Part shown: positions 26,190-39,748 of the stretch, one piece after another
Layout of the letters: the number at the start of each line of letters is the position of its first letter
Position numbering within the stretch: the first letter of the stretch is position 1
Position numbers and translations under genes: made by a program
The notes under the pieces: model-generated
Databases searched by the model: none
What the model was told of the DNA's origin: nothing
The model's input: only the letters and a program-made list of their open reading frames with translations
Origin: Bog-756 sp963778165
GTDB taxonomy: Bacteria > Actinomycetota > Acidimicrobiia > Acidimicrobiales > RAAP-2
Assembly (NCBI GenBank): GCA_963778165.1
Contig: CAVZTE010000006.1
Span: 1 to 64,000, forward strand
DNA: 64,000 nt
Reading direction: 5' to 3'

Positions 26190-26307
26190 GACTTCGGGGC
26201 TACGATTTGAGTCGCTAAGGGAGCCGTTGTCGTTCTCGGGCTCCATGTGACTGACGGGTTGATGGATGCGTCGGTATTCCCATCGTTGCCAGTGTCGTCC
26301 GAGTCGA

Positions 26308-26595
26308 CTATCCCACTACGTGGAACTCGATCCGATACAGGACCGTCTCGTCATAGATCGGTCCTGCATGGGCGGCCCGTAGCCGCAGTGATTCCCGATC
26401 TGCCTCGCCGGCTCGGCGGATGTCGGCTTGGTCGATGAAAGCGAATGGGATCAGTTCGACCGACTCAACTTCTATCAGTCCATCGCCGACGCGGTACCGG
26501 CCACCAACCTTCACTTGCGGGCGTTGCCACAGGCGGAACGAGACCGTTATGTCACCGGACAACACGGAGGGACGAAGCTCTCGGCTGAACTCCAT
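26308..26595 (-). CDS. ASCH-domain-like protein
   Basis: 95 residues from ATG 26595. The product starts MEFSRELRPSVLSGDITVSF and has RLWQRPQVKVGGRYRVGDG and IEVESVELIPFAFIDQADIR, the beta-rich pattern of ASCH/PUA-like domains that bind RNA or modified bases. It ends in VLYRIEFHVVG. The family is known mostly as small stand-alone proteins near stress or toxin genes. Neither partner nor ligand is evident. Confidence 0.65.
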   Translation of the reverse strand: MEFSRELRPSVLSGDITVSFRLWQRPQVKVGGRYRVGDGLIEVESVELIPFAFIDQADIRRAGEADRESLRLRAAHAGPIYDETVLYRIEFHVVG

Positions 26596-26762
26596 GAGCC
26601 CACCATAGAGCGGGTCGGCGGAGCGCCCTCCGGCACCCTCCGGTCGCCTCTCCCTCTGAGCGGCAGGGTGTAACACTGAACTACGGGACTGTAAGGGCCG
26701 GTTCTCCAACCACACCCGAGGCCCTGATCAGGGCTACTTCCTTGTGATCGTTCAGGCAGAGG

Positions 26763-27197
26763 TCACAGTGACGGACTAGTCACCCAGGGGCCAATGCCGC
26801 CGATCCGGGTGATTGAGTAGCGCACGATGAAGCCGGGCTCTGCCTCGTCCGGTACGGGCAATTCGGCGTCAGGCGACACGTACACCTTCGCATGTCTGGC
26901 CATCAGTTCCCAGATACGATCGCTGGGCTCTACCGTGGCCTGAGCGTAGACAACCGCGTAGGGATTAATCCAGAGTCCAGCTTCGCGCGGTCCATCAAAC
27001 GAGAGCGCGACCCTGGGATCGCGTTTGATGTTCCTGAGTTTGACGTTGTTCCTCATATGGGTGCTGACCAGTTCGTCGCCGTCCAGCCCCACCCAGATGA
27101 CTGTCACCTGAGGGCTCCCGTCGAGGTTGATCGTCGTGAGGTGAGCCATGGGTCCAGACTCGATCAGGTCGCGGAGTTCAATGGAAAGTTCGGGCAT
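26763..27197 (-). CDS. PPOX-class (F420/FMN) split-barrel oxidoreductase
   Basis: 144 residues. The start SIELRDLIESGPMAHLTTIN then GSPQVTVIWVGLDGDELVST and KLRNIKRDPRVALSFDGP is the canonical pattern of PPOX-class F420-dependent enzymes in actinobacteria. The fold binds F420 or FMN at the dimer interface. Biliverdin, quinone or fatty-acid reduction has been shown for relatives; the substrate here is unknown. ATG 27197. Confidence 0.85.
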   Translation of the reverse strand: MPELSIELRDLIESGPMAHLTTINLDGSPQVTVIWVGLDGDELVSTHMRNNVKLRNIKRDPRVALSFDGPREAGLWINPYAVVYAQATVEPSDRIWELMARHAKVYVSPDAELPVPDEAEPGFIVRYSITRIGGIGPWVTSPSL

Positions 27198-27355
27198 GGC
27201 TCAGTGGCGCGACCTTCGGGGCAACTCGCCAGATCGGGCGGGCCGGTGGGCGTTGACGCGCGACAAGACGATGCCCTTCTCGACTCTTACGGCATGACGG
27301 GTCCGATCAGATGGGACAGACGCCGAACTCTGAGCCGCTTTTTGGTTGCGTCGAG

Positions 27356-27829
27356 TCACCTGTGGCCCGTTTCGATCGGTTGTGGAGACTGTCCAGTTCT
27401 CCAGATGGTGGTGGGGGCGAACCGCTCGAACCGCCATCCTTCGGCTGTCAAGACAGCATCTGCATCCAAGGAGTTGGCAGCGATCAGCGAGTCCGGTGGG
27501 TTCTCACCGGGGTGTACATGGATGGCAATCAGTCGAGCAGTCAGATGGGCATGCTCACCGTCGAACGTGACGCAATGGTTGGTGCTGAAGTGCAAGGTGC
27601 GCTCCCAGCGGGCCATGACCAGGCGGTGGGCGGCAGCGACCTCCTCTATGCCCTCGAGCACGGCGATCTCATGCTCCAGCCGCACGTCCTGAGTGAACAA
27701 CGAACGAGCCCATTCCTCGTCGAGGCTGCTGGGCTCATCGAGGGTGCTGACATAGCGATCGACCAGCGCCATCACCCGCTGGTGCTCGACGAGATCTCGA
27801 AGTTCCTGCTCAGCTGGCGGCTCGCCCAT
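27356..27829 (-). CDS. SnoaL-like (NTF2-fold) protein
   Basis: 157 residues from ATG 27829, with a GAAGGGA site upstream. LRDLVEHQRVMALVDRYVST begins the alpha helix, followed by EEWARSLFTQDVRLEHEIA and HFSTNHCVTFDGEHAHLTAR, ending in WRFERFAPTTIWRTGQ: an NTF2-fold barrel. Members are isomerases, dehydratases or binding proteins. It is divergent from a TetR gene 102 bases away, its probable regulator. Confidence 0.78.
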   Translation of the reverse strand: MGEPPAEQELRDLVEHQRVMALVDRYVSTLDEPSSLDEEWARSLFTQDVRLEHEIAVLEGIEEVAAAHRLVMARWERTLHFSTNHCVTFDGEHAHLTARLIAIHVHPGENPPDSLIAANSLDADAVLTAEGWRFERFAPTTIWRTGQSPQPIETGHR

Positions 27830-27931
27830 TGGGTCCCTTCGTTGTCTGTCAGGCGTAAGCGGAACGACTGCCCCGGTTACACTATACGGAACGAGCGCCC
27901 CGTTTGCCAGAGGTGTGGAAAGGTGTATCCG

Positions 27932-28558
27932 ATGGCTCGACTCGACACTCCGGTTCCCGCCAGCAAGACCATCTCCGTCGACGGCCTGCCAGACCGCCCA
28001 CTCCGTGCCGATGCGCGACGCAACCGGGAACGGGTGCTCGAGGCGGCCCGCGTAGCGTTCGCCGCCGACGGCTCGCAAGCCTCGCTCGATGAGATCGCTC
28101 GTGCTGCTGGCGTTGGTGCCGGGACGGTATATCGGCATTTCCCCACCAAAGTGGCCTTGTTCGAGGCCGTCGTCCTCCATCGAATCGGAGAGTTGGTCGA
28201 GGAGGCTCGGGCACGGACAGACGATCCGGATCCCGGCCGTGCCTTTTCGGGGTTCGTCGAGCTCTTGGCACGAGAAGGAGCACTGAAGCGTGATCTCGTC
28301 GAGACCCTTAGCTCCGATGGGATCCACCTCCGGCTCGGCGAGACACCAGTGTTCCAGACGCTCATCGATGTCCTAGGTGAGTTACTGGGCCGTGCCCAGC
28401 GCGCTGGCGCGGTACGGAGGGACATAACCGTCAATGACGTCATGGCGGTCTTGACCGGGGCTGCCTATGCGATCTGCCTCGCACGAGGGGACGATGAGCA
28501 ATCTGGTCGACTTCTCGCCATCATGTGTGAAGGCCTGCGAGCGCCAGCCCACCCCTGA
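27932..28558 (+). CDS. TetR-family transcriptional regulator
   Basis: 208 residues from ATG 27932. The helix-turn-helix spans about 30-75: RRNRERVLEAARVAFAADGS, SLDEIARAAGVGAGTVYRHF, PTKVALFEAVV. The rest is the helical ligand/dimer domain with the TetR_C33-like LSSDGIHLRLGETPVFQTLI. It is divergent from the SnoaL-like gene. It most likely represses that gene and itself from the 100-base gap, though no clear operator palindrome was seen. Confidence 0.9.
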   Translation: MARLDTPVPASKTISVDGLPDRPLRADARRNRERVLEAARVAFAADGSQASLDEIARAAGVGAGTVYRHFPTKVALFEAVVLHRIGELVEEARARTDDPDPGRAFSGFVELLAREGALKRDLVETLSSDGIHLRLGETPVFQTLIDVLGELLGRAQRAGAVRRDITVNDVMAVLTGAAYAICLARGDDEQSGRLLAIMCEGLRAPAHP

Positions 28559-28695
28559 AGGTGTTCCGGATCGAACGGATGGCGGCATTGTCCCAGGTCC
28601 GGCGGGACTCGGAAGATTGGACCAACAATTCCGAGTTAATTTGGGTAGGTATGGCGGAGGACTGAACTAAAACCCTGCCGAAAGGGGATGTTGCC

Positions 28696-30150
28696 ATGAC
28701 CGACGGAACAACCGGGCCGACCACGACGGATGCGGGCATTGGAGTACCGAGCGACGACCACTCGCTCACGGTGGGGCCGGATGGTCCAATTCTCTTGCAG
28801 GACCACTATCTGATTGAACAGATGGCCAACTTCAACCGGGAGCGCATCGCCGAACGCCAACCCCACGCCAAGGGTGGAGGCGCCTTTGGGCACTTCGAAG
28901 TAACGGCCGATGTCAGTGCTTACACCAAGGCGGCGGTGTTCCAGCCCGGCACGACGACGGAGACGCTCACCCGCTTTTCCACGGTGGCCGGCGAGCGAGG
29001 TAGTCCTGACACCTGGAGGGACCCCCGTGGCTTCGCCCTCAAGTTCTACACGTCAGATGGCAACTACGACATGGTCGGAAACAACACCCCGGTGTTCTTC
29101 TTGCGTGACCCCATGAAGTTCCAGCACTTCATCCGCTCTCAGAAGCGCCGGGCTGACTCGGATCTACGCGATCACGATATGCAGTGGGACTTCTGGACAC
29201 TCTCGCCCGAATCGGCCCATCAGGTGACCTGGCTCATGGGGGATAGGGGAATCCCCAAGTCGTGGCGGCATATGAACGGCTACTCGAGCCATACCTACAT
29301 GTGGGCCAACGGTGGGGGAGAGCGGTTCTGGGTCAAGTACCACTTCAAGACCGACCAGGGCATCGACTTCCTCACGCAGGCCGATGCGGACCGCCTGGCC
29401 GGCGAGGACGGTGACTACCACCGGCGCGATCTCTTTGGGGCTATCGGTCGAGGCGAGTACCCGACCTGGACGCTGCGGGTCCAGATCATGCCCTTTGATG
29501 AGGCCCGGACCTACCGCTTCAACCCCTTCGACCTGACCAAGGTGTGGCCGCACGTCGACTACCCGCTCCATGAGGTCGGGCGGCTCACGCTCGACAGGAA
29601 CCCCACCGATTTCCACACCGAGATCGAGCAGGCCGCCTTTGAGCCGAACAACTTGGTGCCGGGGATCGGCGTCAGCCCGGACAAGATGCTGCTCGGGCGA
29701 ATCTTCTCCTACGCCGATGCCCATCGGGCCCGGCTTGGGGTGAACTACAAGCAGATCCCGGTCAATTCTCCCAAAGTGCCCGTCCACAGCTACAGCAAGG
29801 ACGGGGCCATGCGGACCCGCAATGTGGCCGATCCGGTCTACGCCCCCAATTCCAAAGGCGGCCCGGCTGCGGATCCTGAGCGATATCCCGCCGTTGAACG
29901 GTGGGAGGCCGATGGAGAATTCGTCCACGCGGCATACACCCTGCACCAGGAGGATGACGACTGGAGACAAGCCGGTACCTTGGTCCGCCAAGTGATGGAC
30001 GACGCCCAGCGTGACCGGTTGGTCGCCAACGTATCTGGACACCTGAGCCAAGGTGTCTCCGAGCCGGTCCTCGCGCGGGCCTTCGAGTACTGGCGCCACA
30101 TCGACAAGGAGATCGGTGATCGCATCGCCCAAGAGCTGAAAGGCTCCTGA
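28696..30150 (+). CDS. katA: Monofunctional heme catalase, small-subunit type
   Basis: 484 residues, intact. The distal His lies in QPHAKGGGAFGHFEVT (about 57), Asn in MVGNNTPVFFLRDPMKFQ (about 129), the proximal heme Tyr in RIFSYADAHRARLG (about 338), plus RFSTVAGERGSPDTWRDPRG and RFNPFDLTKVWPHVDYPLHE. Size and motifs fit clade 3. It has an AAAGGGGATG site before ATG 28696. It is the second catalase in 8 kb, and the only one with an unbroken frame. It removes cytoplasmic hydrogen peroxide. Confidence 0.95.
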   Translation: MTDGTTGPTTTDAGIGVPSDDHSLTVGPDGPILLQDHYLIEQMANFNRERIAERQPHAKGGGAFGHFEVTADVSAYTKAAVFQPGTTTETLTRFSTVAGERGSPDTWRDPRGFALKFYTSDGNYDMVGNNTPVFFLRDPMKFQHFIRSQKRRADSDLRDHDMQWDFWTLSPESAHQVTWLMGDRGIPKSWRHMNGYSSHTYMWANGGGERFWVKYHFKTDQGIDFLTQADADRLAGEDGDYHRRDLFGAIGRGEYPTWTLRVQIMPFDEARTYRFNPFDLTKVWPHVDYPLHEVGRLTLDRNPTDFHTEIEQAAFEPNNLVPGIGVSPDKMLLGRIFSYADAHRARLGVNYKQIPVNSPKVPVHSYSKDGAMRTRNVADPVYAPNSKGGPAADPERYPAVERWEADGEFVHAAYTLHQEDDDWRQAGTLVRQVMDDAQRDRLVANVSGHLSQGVSEPVLARAFEYWRHIDKEIGDRIAQELKGS

Positions 30151-30242
30151 GAAAGAAACGAACGCCCCTGTAGTTCACGCGCTATGGCGGACTGAGACGT
30201 GAGACGGTCGATCGGTAGTTCGCCCCAAGGCACATGAGCTAC

Positions 30243-31010
30243 TCAGGTGAGCCGTCTTGCATGATCGTCTACAAGAGCGGCGCTGGGCAGATCTCCACTC
30301 GTGACAGCCTGAGCCACATCCGAAAGTCGCAAGTTGTTGCTACGTGCATATCCGCGCAGGAGCCCAAAGCCTTCATCCATGCCGATTTTCAGACGCTCGG
30401 CAAGCACACCTTTGGCTTGCTCAATTGCCACCCGAGTGTCGAGTGCCTTTGCGAGTTGGGCCGCCAAGATCACCTGATCCTTGGAGGTCCGCTCCTGGAG
30501 GATACCGATGGTGGCGACGTCGGCAAACGCTTGCGTCATGTTCGCCGTGTGGTCGGATAGGTTCCGGAGCCTGGGGTCGAAGATGTTTATGGCACCAATG
30601 GTCTGACCCCGCAACCTCATAGGGACCGCGTGCAGCATCTGAAAGCCGGCTTCTCTAGCCATCGGAGCGAAGTGCGGCCATTCCGGCTCCGTAGCATCGA
30701 CTCGCTTGTTGAGAATCTGGGCTCCCGTGAGATAGCAGTCCCTGCACGGTCCCTCTTCGTTCTGGACTTCAAGCAACTCCAGAATTCTCATACGTTCACT
30801 CGAGGAGGCGAGCACCCGAAGGCGTCCTCGACGGTTCGCTACTGCCAAACCCACTTCGGACCCGTCAAGCAGGACGGCGCACCGTGCCACCAACATTCCC
30901 AAAAACTCGACCACATCGAAATCTGCCACCAGCGTGTCGGCCAGCTCGACGAAGGTATCTGCCAGCCACTCCTCACGACTATCGTCCATACTCCCTTCAC
31001 CCGGGTTCAT
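30243..31010 (-). CDS. GAF-ANTAR RNA-binding antiterminator-type regulator
   Basis: 255 residues: a GAF sensor (about 20-175, with DFDVVEFLGMLVARCAVLLD and AVPMRLRGQTIGAINIFDP) and a C-terminal ANTAR domain (AKALDTRVAIEQAKGVLAER, EGFGLLRGYARSNNLRLSDV). ANTAR domains bind paired RNA hairpins and prevent termination. Start ATG 31010 is taken; ATG 30989 (codon 8) is an alternative. Same strand as the next GAF-ANTAR gene. Confidence 0.87.
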   Translation of the reverse strand: MNPGEGSMDDSREEWLADTFVELADTLVADFDVVEFLGMLVARCAVLLDGSEVGLAVANRRGRLRVLASSSERMRILELLEVQNEEGPCRDCYLTGAQILNKRVDATEPEWPHFAPMAREAGFQMLHAVPMRLRGQTIGAINIFDPRLRNLSDHTANMTQAFADVATIGILQERTSKDQVILAAQLAKALDTRVAIEQAKGVLAERLKIGMDEGFGLLRGYARSNNLRLSDVAQAVTSGDLPSAALVDDHARRLT

Positions 31011-31106
31011 GATGGGACGAGATGTGGGAAACCTCTTAAACCCTCTGCCATAGTCACTCTCCGCTCTCCGGCGAGCATACCCTCAAAGTTCCTCATTTGT
31101 ACCTCC

Positions 31107-31802
31107 CTATCTGTCGAATCGCAGTTGGCGAGTTATGACCGATTTCGCTACTTCGTCGATCGGCAGCTCTGCCGCATATGCGTGGGCACGAAGACGCACC
31201 AGAGCTTCATCGATGGCACAGTTCAACTGTGCAGATATCATGCCCGTAGCCTGGTGCACCACTATGCGATGGTCGCTGACATCTAGCGGCCAGGCCAGAG
31301 ATTCTGAAGTCGTCTCGCTCTGCATGGTCAAAACCAGTCCGGAAACCAATTCTGCGACGAGAACAGCATCTACCAGTTGGGCATCGTCCAGCCCATCGGC
31401 TCGGTCGGACCACAGCGTGACCGTACCCAACGCCATGCGTCCGGAACGTAGCGGAAGCGAATAGATCGAACGAACCCCGAGGCCTGACGCAGCAGGAGCG
31501 AAAAATGACCACCGTAGGGTGGCTGAGCCTAGATCGTGGATGCAGACATCCTCAATCTGACTGAATGCGTCGATGCCAGGGCCTTCTCCCAGCGTGAACT
31601 CGAGGTCCTGGATCGATGCCGTCAAGGAATCAGTGGTACTGGCAATCCCCTGAGTAGATCGATTGCCCATCAAAACAATGGCCGCTCCGCATACCGGGAG
31701 TAATGTCGCAATTCCGCGACAGACCGTCGTAAGCGACAGTGGCTCGCCATCGGGAGAGCCGATGAGAGCAGCGCCGAAATGCTCCCAACCTCCCTGGTCC
31801 AC
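31107..31802 (-). CDS. Second GAF-ANTAR regulator
   Basis: 231 residues from GTG 31802, with GGGAGGGAAG upstream. The GAF part includes LEFTLGEGPGIDAFSQIEDV and GVRSIYSLPLRSGRMALGTV, the signature of actinobacterial GAF-ANTAR proteins. The ANTAR part is IVVHQATGMISAQLNCAIDE then LVRLRAHAYAAELPIDEVAK. It is not a recent copy of its neighbour. The pair lie downstream of the hybrid kinases on the same strand and may take part in the same regulation. Confidence 0.87.
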   Translation of the reverse strand: MDQGGWEHFGAALIGSPDGEPLSLTTVCRGIATLLPVCGAAIVLMGNRSTQGIASTTDSLTASIQDLEFTLGEGPGIDAFSQIEDVCIHDLGSATLRWSFFAPAASGLGVRSIYSLPLRSGRMALGTVTLWSDRADGLDDAQLVDAVLVAELVSGLVLTMQSETTSESLAWPLDVSDHRIVVHQATGMISAQLNCAIDEALVRLRAHAYAAELPIDEVAKSVITRQLRFDR

Positions 31803-31941
31803 GACTTCCCTCCCTCACGACTGCGCAGGCCGCCGGGGACCGGGTCGACGCCAGCAATGGTAGCTGACTGCAGTCTCACTCGCTCTCGACGGGTAGAGAT
31901 CAACTCGAACCAGTTTGGCCATCGTCATCCGTTGTCAGGTT

Positions 31942-34887
<2,946 letters not shown>

Positions 34888-37800
34888 GGGCCGATGGCTT
34901 TCAGCAGCTCCTCAGTATTGACCGGCTTGGGGACATAGTCATTCGCCCCCGCATCCAAGCAACGTTGGCGCTCCCCGTTCACTACTTTTCCGGTCACGGC
35001 GATAATCGGAAGGGAGGCGAATCGATCCTGGGTCCGGATGGCTCGAATGGTTGCGTACCCGTCCATACCAGGCATCATGATGTCCATCAGGACGATGTCG
35101 ATGCCTGGCGATTGCTCCAACCTGGCAATTGCATCCGGGCCATTCTCAGCCACGGCGATCTTGGCGTCTCCGCGTTCGAGAAGAGCTGATAGGGCAAATA
35201 CATTGCGGAAGTCATCGTCGACGACGAGGACGGTCGTTCCGGCAAACGGGTGGTCGTCCAATCCAGTGGTGCTCCTGAGGGAGTAGTCCGCCCGCCCGCC
35301 CTTGCTGATCAGGCCGTTCGTGGCGGCCTTCGGTGTGCCTGACCCAGGGGCCGAAGGGGGCTCTTCCGTACTGGCGCTCGGTTCCTTTCCGGCCTGGAGG
35401 CCTTGGGGAAGGTAGATGGTGAACGTGCACCCCTGACCCGGTGTACTTACCAGGACGATCTCGCCTCCCAACAGAGCCACCAGAGCTCGGCTGATGGAGA
35501 GGCCCAGGCCCGTGCCTCCATAGAGTCGGGCCGTGGTTCCATCCCCTTGGGCGAATGCTTCGAAAATTTCTCAGCTGTTGATCTTCCTCGATCCCAATAC
35601 CCGTATCGCGGACGGAGACCGCAATAACCGAAGGCGCCTTGGTAAGGGTGGGGGAGTCGGTACTCCACCCGAAGTCCGCGAAGTCGATCTCTACGTAGAC
35701 GCCACCACGTTCGGTAAACTTGAAGGCGTTGGCGACAAGGTTTTTGAGAATCTGCCTGAGCCGCTGAGGGTCGGTCGCTATGCTCACCGGACCCGCAGGC
35801 GCCACCTGGGCCGAGAAGGCAAGATGTTTTCCTTGGGCTACTGGTCCGAAATCGCGCACGAGGTCATCCCGGAGTTGATCGGAGCGGATCTCCGACATCT
35901 CGACGGTGGTGGTGCCGGATTCGATCTTGGCCAGATCCAGAATGCTGTTCAGCAACTTGAGCAGGTCTTGGCCGGAGGCGCGGATGGTACTGGCATATTC
36001 GACCTGAGTGCCGGTCATGCTTCCGCCCGGATTGTCTTCAAGCTGCTCTGCCAGGATCAGCAGGCTGTTCAGAGGGGTGCGGAGTTCATGCGACATATTG
36101 GCTATGAATTCGGACTTGTAGCGTGAAGAGACGGCCAGTTGTCCAACTTTCTCCTCGATCAAAAGCTTGGCCTCCTCCATCTCGCGCTTCTTCTTCTCTG
36201 CCTCCACATTCCGATCGGCCAAGAGCCTGGTCTGGCGGCCGAGATCTTCGTTGGATTCGCGTAGTTCATCTTGCTGTAGGCGGAGGGCATCGGCCTGCGA
36301 TTGGGACTGCTTGAGCAGCTCATCGGTGAGTGTGTTGGCCTCGACGGTGTTGAGAACGAGACCGATATTCTCCATGAGCTGCTCGAGAAACGTTTGGTAG
36401 ATCGGGCTGAATGGAGAAAATGACGCCAACTCGATAACGGCGTGGACCGATCCCTCGAAGAGCACGGGCAACACGATGATGTTGAGCGGGGGCGAGGCGC
36501 CCAGTCCGGAGCTGATCCTCACATAGTCGCTGGGCACTTCTGTGATCAGGATGCGCTTCTTTTCCCTCGCACACTGTCCAACCAACCCTTCGCCGAGTCC
36601 GAAGGAAAGTGAGAGATTCTTTCGTTCTTCCAACCCGTAGCCAGCCTGGTATACAAGCCTCGGCGGGCTCTCATCTGAGGGAACACTCATCGAATAGAAC
36701 ACCCCATGTTGAGCCTGCACGAGTGGAGCCAGCTCGGAGAGAATCATGTTCGACGCCGCGGCGAGGTCACGTTGGCCCTGTAGCAAGCGGGTGAATCGCT
36801 CCCGATTTGTCTTAAGCCAGTCCTGTTCGACGTTCTGCCTGGTTGTTTCGCGAAGGTTGCCAATCATCTCGTTCAGCTTGTCCTTCAAGATGGCGACCTC
36901 CCCGCTCGCCTCTACTTGGACCTGCCTGGTCAGATCCCCGTCCGTCACCGCTGTGGCCACGTCGGCGATGGCTCTCACCTGGTTCGTGAGATTGGCGGCC
37001 AATTGGTTGACGTTGTCGGTAAGGTCCTTCCACACTCCGCCGACCTCGTTGGTTTGGGCTTGGCCTCCCAGCTTGCCCTCGACGCCGACCTCTCGAGCAA
37101 CCCTCGTCACCTCGCTGGCGAATGCATTTAGCTGATCCACCATGCCATTGACGGTGTTCTTGAGCTCGAGGAACTCGCCCTTGACATCGATCGAGATCTT
37201 CTTGCTCAAATCTCCCTTGGCTACGGCAGTAGTCACCTCGGCGATGTTTCGCACCTGACCGGTCAGGTTGCCAGCCATCAGATTGACGTTGTCCGTCAGG
37301 TCCTTCCAGACGCCACCGACTTCGATGGTGACTGCCGCCGCCTGACCAAGCTTTCCGTCGGTACCCACCTCGCGAGAAACCCTCGTTACTTCAGAGACGA
37401 ACCGATTGAGTTGATCCACCATGCCGTTAATGGTGTTCTTGAGTTCCAGCATCTCTCCGTGAACGTCGACAGAGATCTTTTTGCTCAGATCGCCGTCGGC
37501 TACCGCACCGATCACGCGCTGCATTTCAACAGTCGGTCGCACCAGACTGTCAATGAGCCCGTTGATTGACTCGACACTCGTGGTCCAGTTGTGGCCAAGT
37601 CCACTGAGAACCATTCGCTGCGAAAGTTCGCCCTGCTGGCCCACGACCCGACTGATTCGAGACAGTTCTGCGTCGAGCACCTGGTTGCTGATGATTACGT
37701 CATTGACGCTGTCGGCAATCTTGCCGGCCACTCCGGTCCACGCCAGAGGCATACGGGATGAAAAATCGCCCTGTTTGAGTCGAGAGAGCACCGACAGCAG

Positions 37801-37989
37801 CACTACGGGGTCGAAGTCGTCGTCCATGGTCTCAACTGGATTCGGGGGCAAGATCTCTCTTCCTGGTGAGGTCACGTCAGTACCCGCCCAAACGGGCGAT
37901 GAAACTACAGTTGGCGACCTCATCGCCCTTTTGGATCTCTACGGTATTGGGGCTTCCCGTCATCGATTCAACGAGCGTGTCGGTCATGT

Positions 37990-38868
37990 TCATCGCCTCA
38001 ATGCCAATTGAGCCAACCGCTCGGTCAAGTCACCGATCCGTGGCTTTGGGATGAACGCAGAAGCTCCCGTGGCGAGGATGTTCTCTCGCCACGTGGTGAC
38101 TGCCGAGTAGACCACAACGACACTTCGGGGCGACCGCCGGGAAATTTCGGCAAGAATGGCGGTGTCGGGCGCTCCATGTACAGCGATGTCCAGCACGACA
38201 AACTCTGGCTGGGCAAGGTCGATGACCGTGAACAGTGTTGATGCTTCGTCGGTTTCGGCGATCACGCTGACGTCGCAACTCCTGAACGCCTCCGTTACCA
38301 ACTGTCGCACCACGGGGTCAGCGTCGTAGGCGACGGCCCTCTGACTCGAGGCGGGAGGGAGAGTTGCCTTGATTTCACGATGGCGAGAATTGGGAGTCCC
38401 CTCCTGCCATCCGATCGGGCTTTCACTATCGACCCACCGACCGACGATGGTCCCAAGTCGCATGAGTAGTTCGTGCGGGGCGATTCCCTTGGGGATGAAG
38501 GCAGTTGCGCCCGCCTCGATCAAAGCATCGCATGCGCTCGATGTGGCTCCCGACACGATGATTATCAAGGCGTTGGGTGCCACGGTCACCAACCGACTCA
38601 ATGCACTGGCTCCGTCTAGCCCAGGCATGGTGATGTCGAGCAACACAAAGTCGGGCTGTAGCGTCTTGGCCAAAGCAATAGCCACCGAACCATTGCCGGC
38701 TTCGCCGACGACGACAAAGTGGGAACTGTGCTCGAGCACCGCCCTGAGCAGGCGCCGCGCCGATATTGCGTCGTCAACGATGAGGGCTCGCAGTGGCAAC
38801 AACGGGGGCGAGGCTGAGTGGGGTTCTCCTTCGGATATACCGAGCTGAGTATCAATCCTGTTCGTCAT
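37990..38868 (-). CDS. Double-receiver response regulator without output domain
   Basis: 292 residues: receiver 1 (about 25-145; RALIVDDAISARRLLRAVLE, Asp in FVLLDITMPGLDG, IPKG) and receiver 2 (about 175-290; AVAYDADPVVRQLVTEAF, Asp in FVVLDIAVHGAPD, FIPKP). It lacks DNA-binding or enzymatic output and probably shuttles or sinks phosphate. It is the first gene of a minus-strand operon with the two hybrid kinases; the gap to the next start is 66 bases. ATG 38868. Confidence 0.9.
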   Translation of the reverse strand: MTNRIDTQLGISEGEPHSASPPLLPLRALIVDDAISARRLLRAVLEHSSHFVVVGEAGNGSVAIALAKTLQPDFVLLDITMPGLDGASALSRLVTVAPNALIIIVSGATSSACDALIEAGATAFIPKGIAPHELLMRLGTIVGRWVDSESPIGWQEGTPNSRHREIKATLPPASSQRAVAYDADPVVRQLVTEAFRSCDVSVIAETDEASTLFTVIDLAQPEFVVLDIAVHGAPDTAILAEISRRSPRSVVVVYSAVTTWRENILATGASAFIPKPRIGDLTERLAQLALRR

Positions 38869-39748
38869 TGGGGCTGGCTATCGACAGAGCTGGTGTAGGA
38901 AAATGCGATGGATCGGCTCCGTGGAACGATTGCCCGAGACGAAGTGCAACGTACAAAGTAATCGTCCAGCAGCAGCGGGTGCCGTTGCGGACGCGTCCGA
39001 TTCGCCTGGGTCTCCGGTAGAGGTTCGTGGTCATCGGGTGGACGATGTCGAAATGCTCTATGGCAGTATCGAGACGCTGTCATCGTTCCCCGGCTCCGCA
39101 ATACGTACTGCCGGTGAGCTCAAATGTTGAGCACCGACGCTCGGCGCCGATCTGCTTGCTATGCCCGTCCACCGTTATGCCTCCCCATCCGTCGGGAGCA
39201 TCGGTCGCCTGGGTCTAGAGCAGCTAATGCGTTGCTCTAACTATACACCTGGGGTTCCTGAAAGGTGCAATGACTCCAGCAGTATTTTGGATTCCGTACC
39301 CATTTAGTAGGTCCAAGTCTGAGTTGTGATCGCAGACTTCAGAAGCCCATAAAAACTGTCGATGGAGGGAGAGAGTGGGTGTCTGCGAAATGCCCTTTTC
39401 GGTACACAATGTCACGGACGAGATCCGGACGTTAGCCACCGAAGCTCGAAGGTTCGCATTATGCCCCTGGCCTTCCGGGGCTATTACCGCCCTCCGATTG
39501 CTCGGTTCTGAACAACGGCGGAAGCCGCCCTGTGGAAAGCAATTGTCCAGTCGCGGATACGGCATTCTCAGCCAAAGAAGGCGACTTCGCTTTTTCAGAA
39601 TTTAGGGTGTGCCCCCTAGACAGCGGGCCCACACCATGGGATGGTGACCGTACGGGTGGGCGCTATTTGAAGTGGTGGCTATGGACGATGAGCATGCTGT
39701 ACAGCTGAGAACTGCGGCTGTAGCTCGTCGGCCTGAGCCGGAGCTCGA
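38869..39748. other. Divergent intergenic region of about 880 bases
   Basis: It separates the minus-strand kinase operon from the plus-strand PAS-LuxR gene and must hold both promoters. Short open frames (for example 39375-39605 on the plus strand) have no recognisable likeness or ribosome site. The stretch is visibly richer in A/T around 39220-39620 than its flanks. A small RNA is possible but no structure was identified. Confidence 0.5.

Noticed and set aside
38793..39605. Short plus-strand frames in the 38.9-39.7 kb gap as genes
   Set aside because: No ribosome sites, no likeness, atypical composition; left as intergenic.
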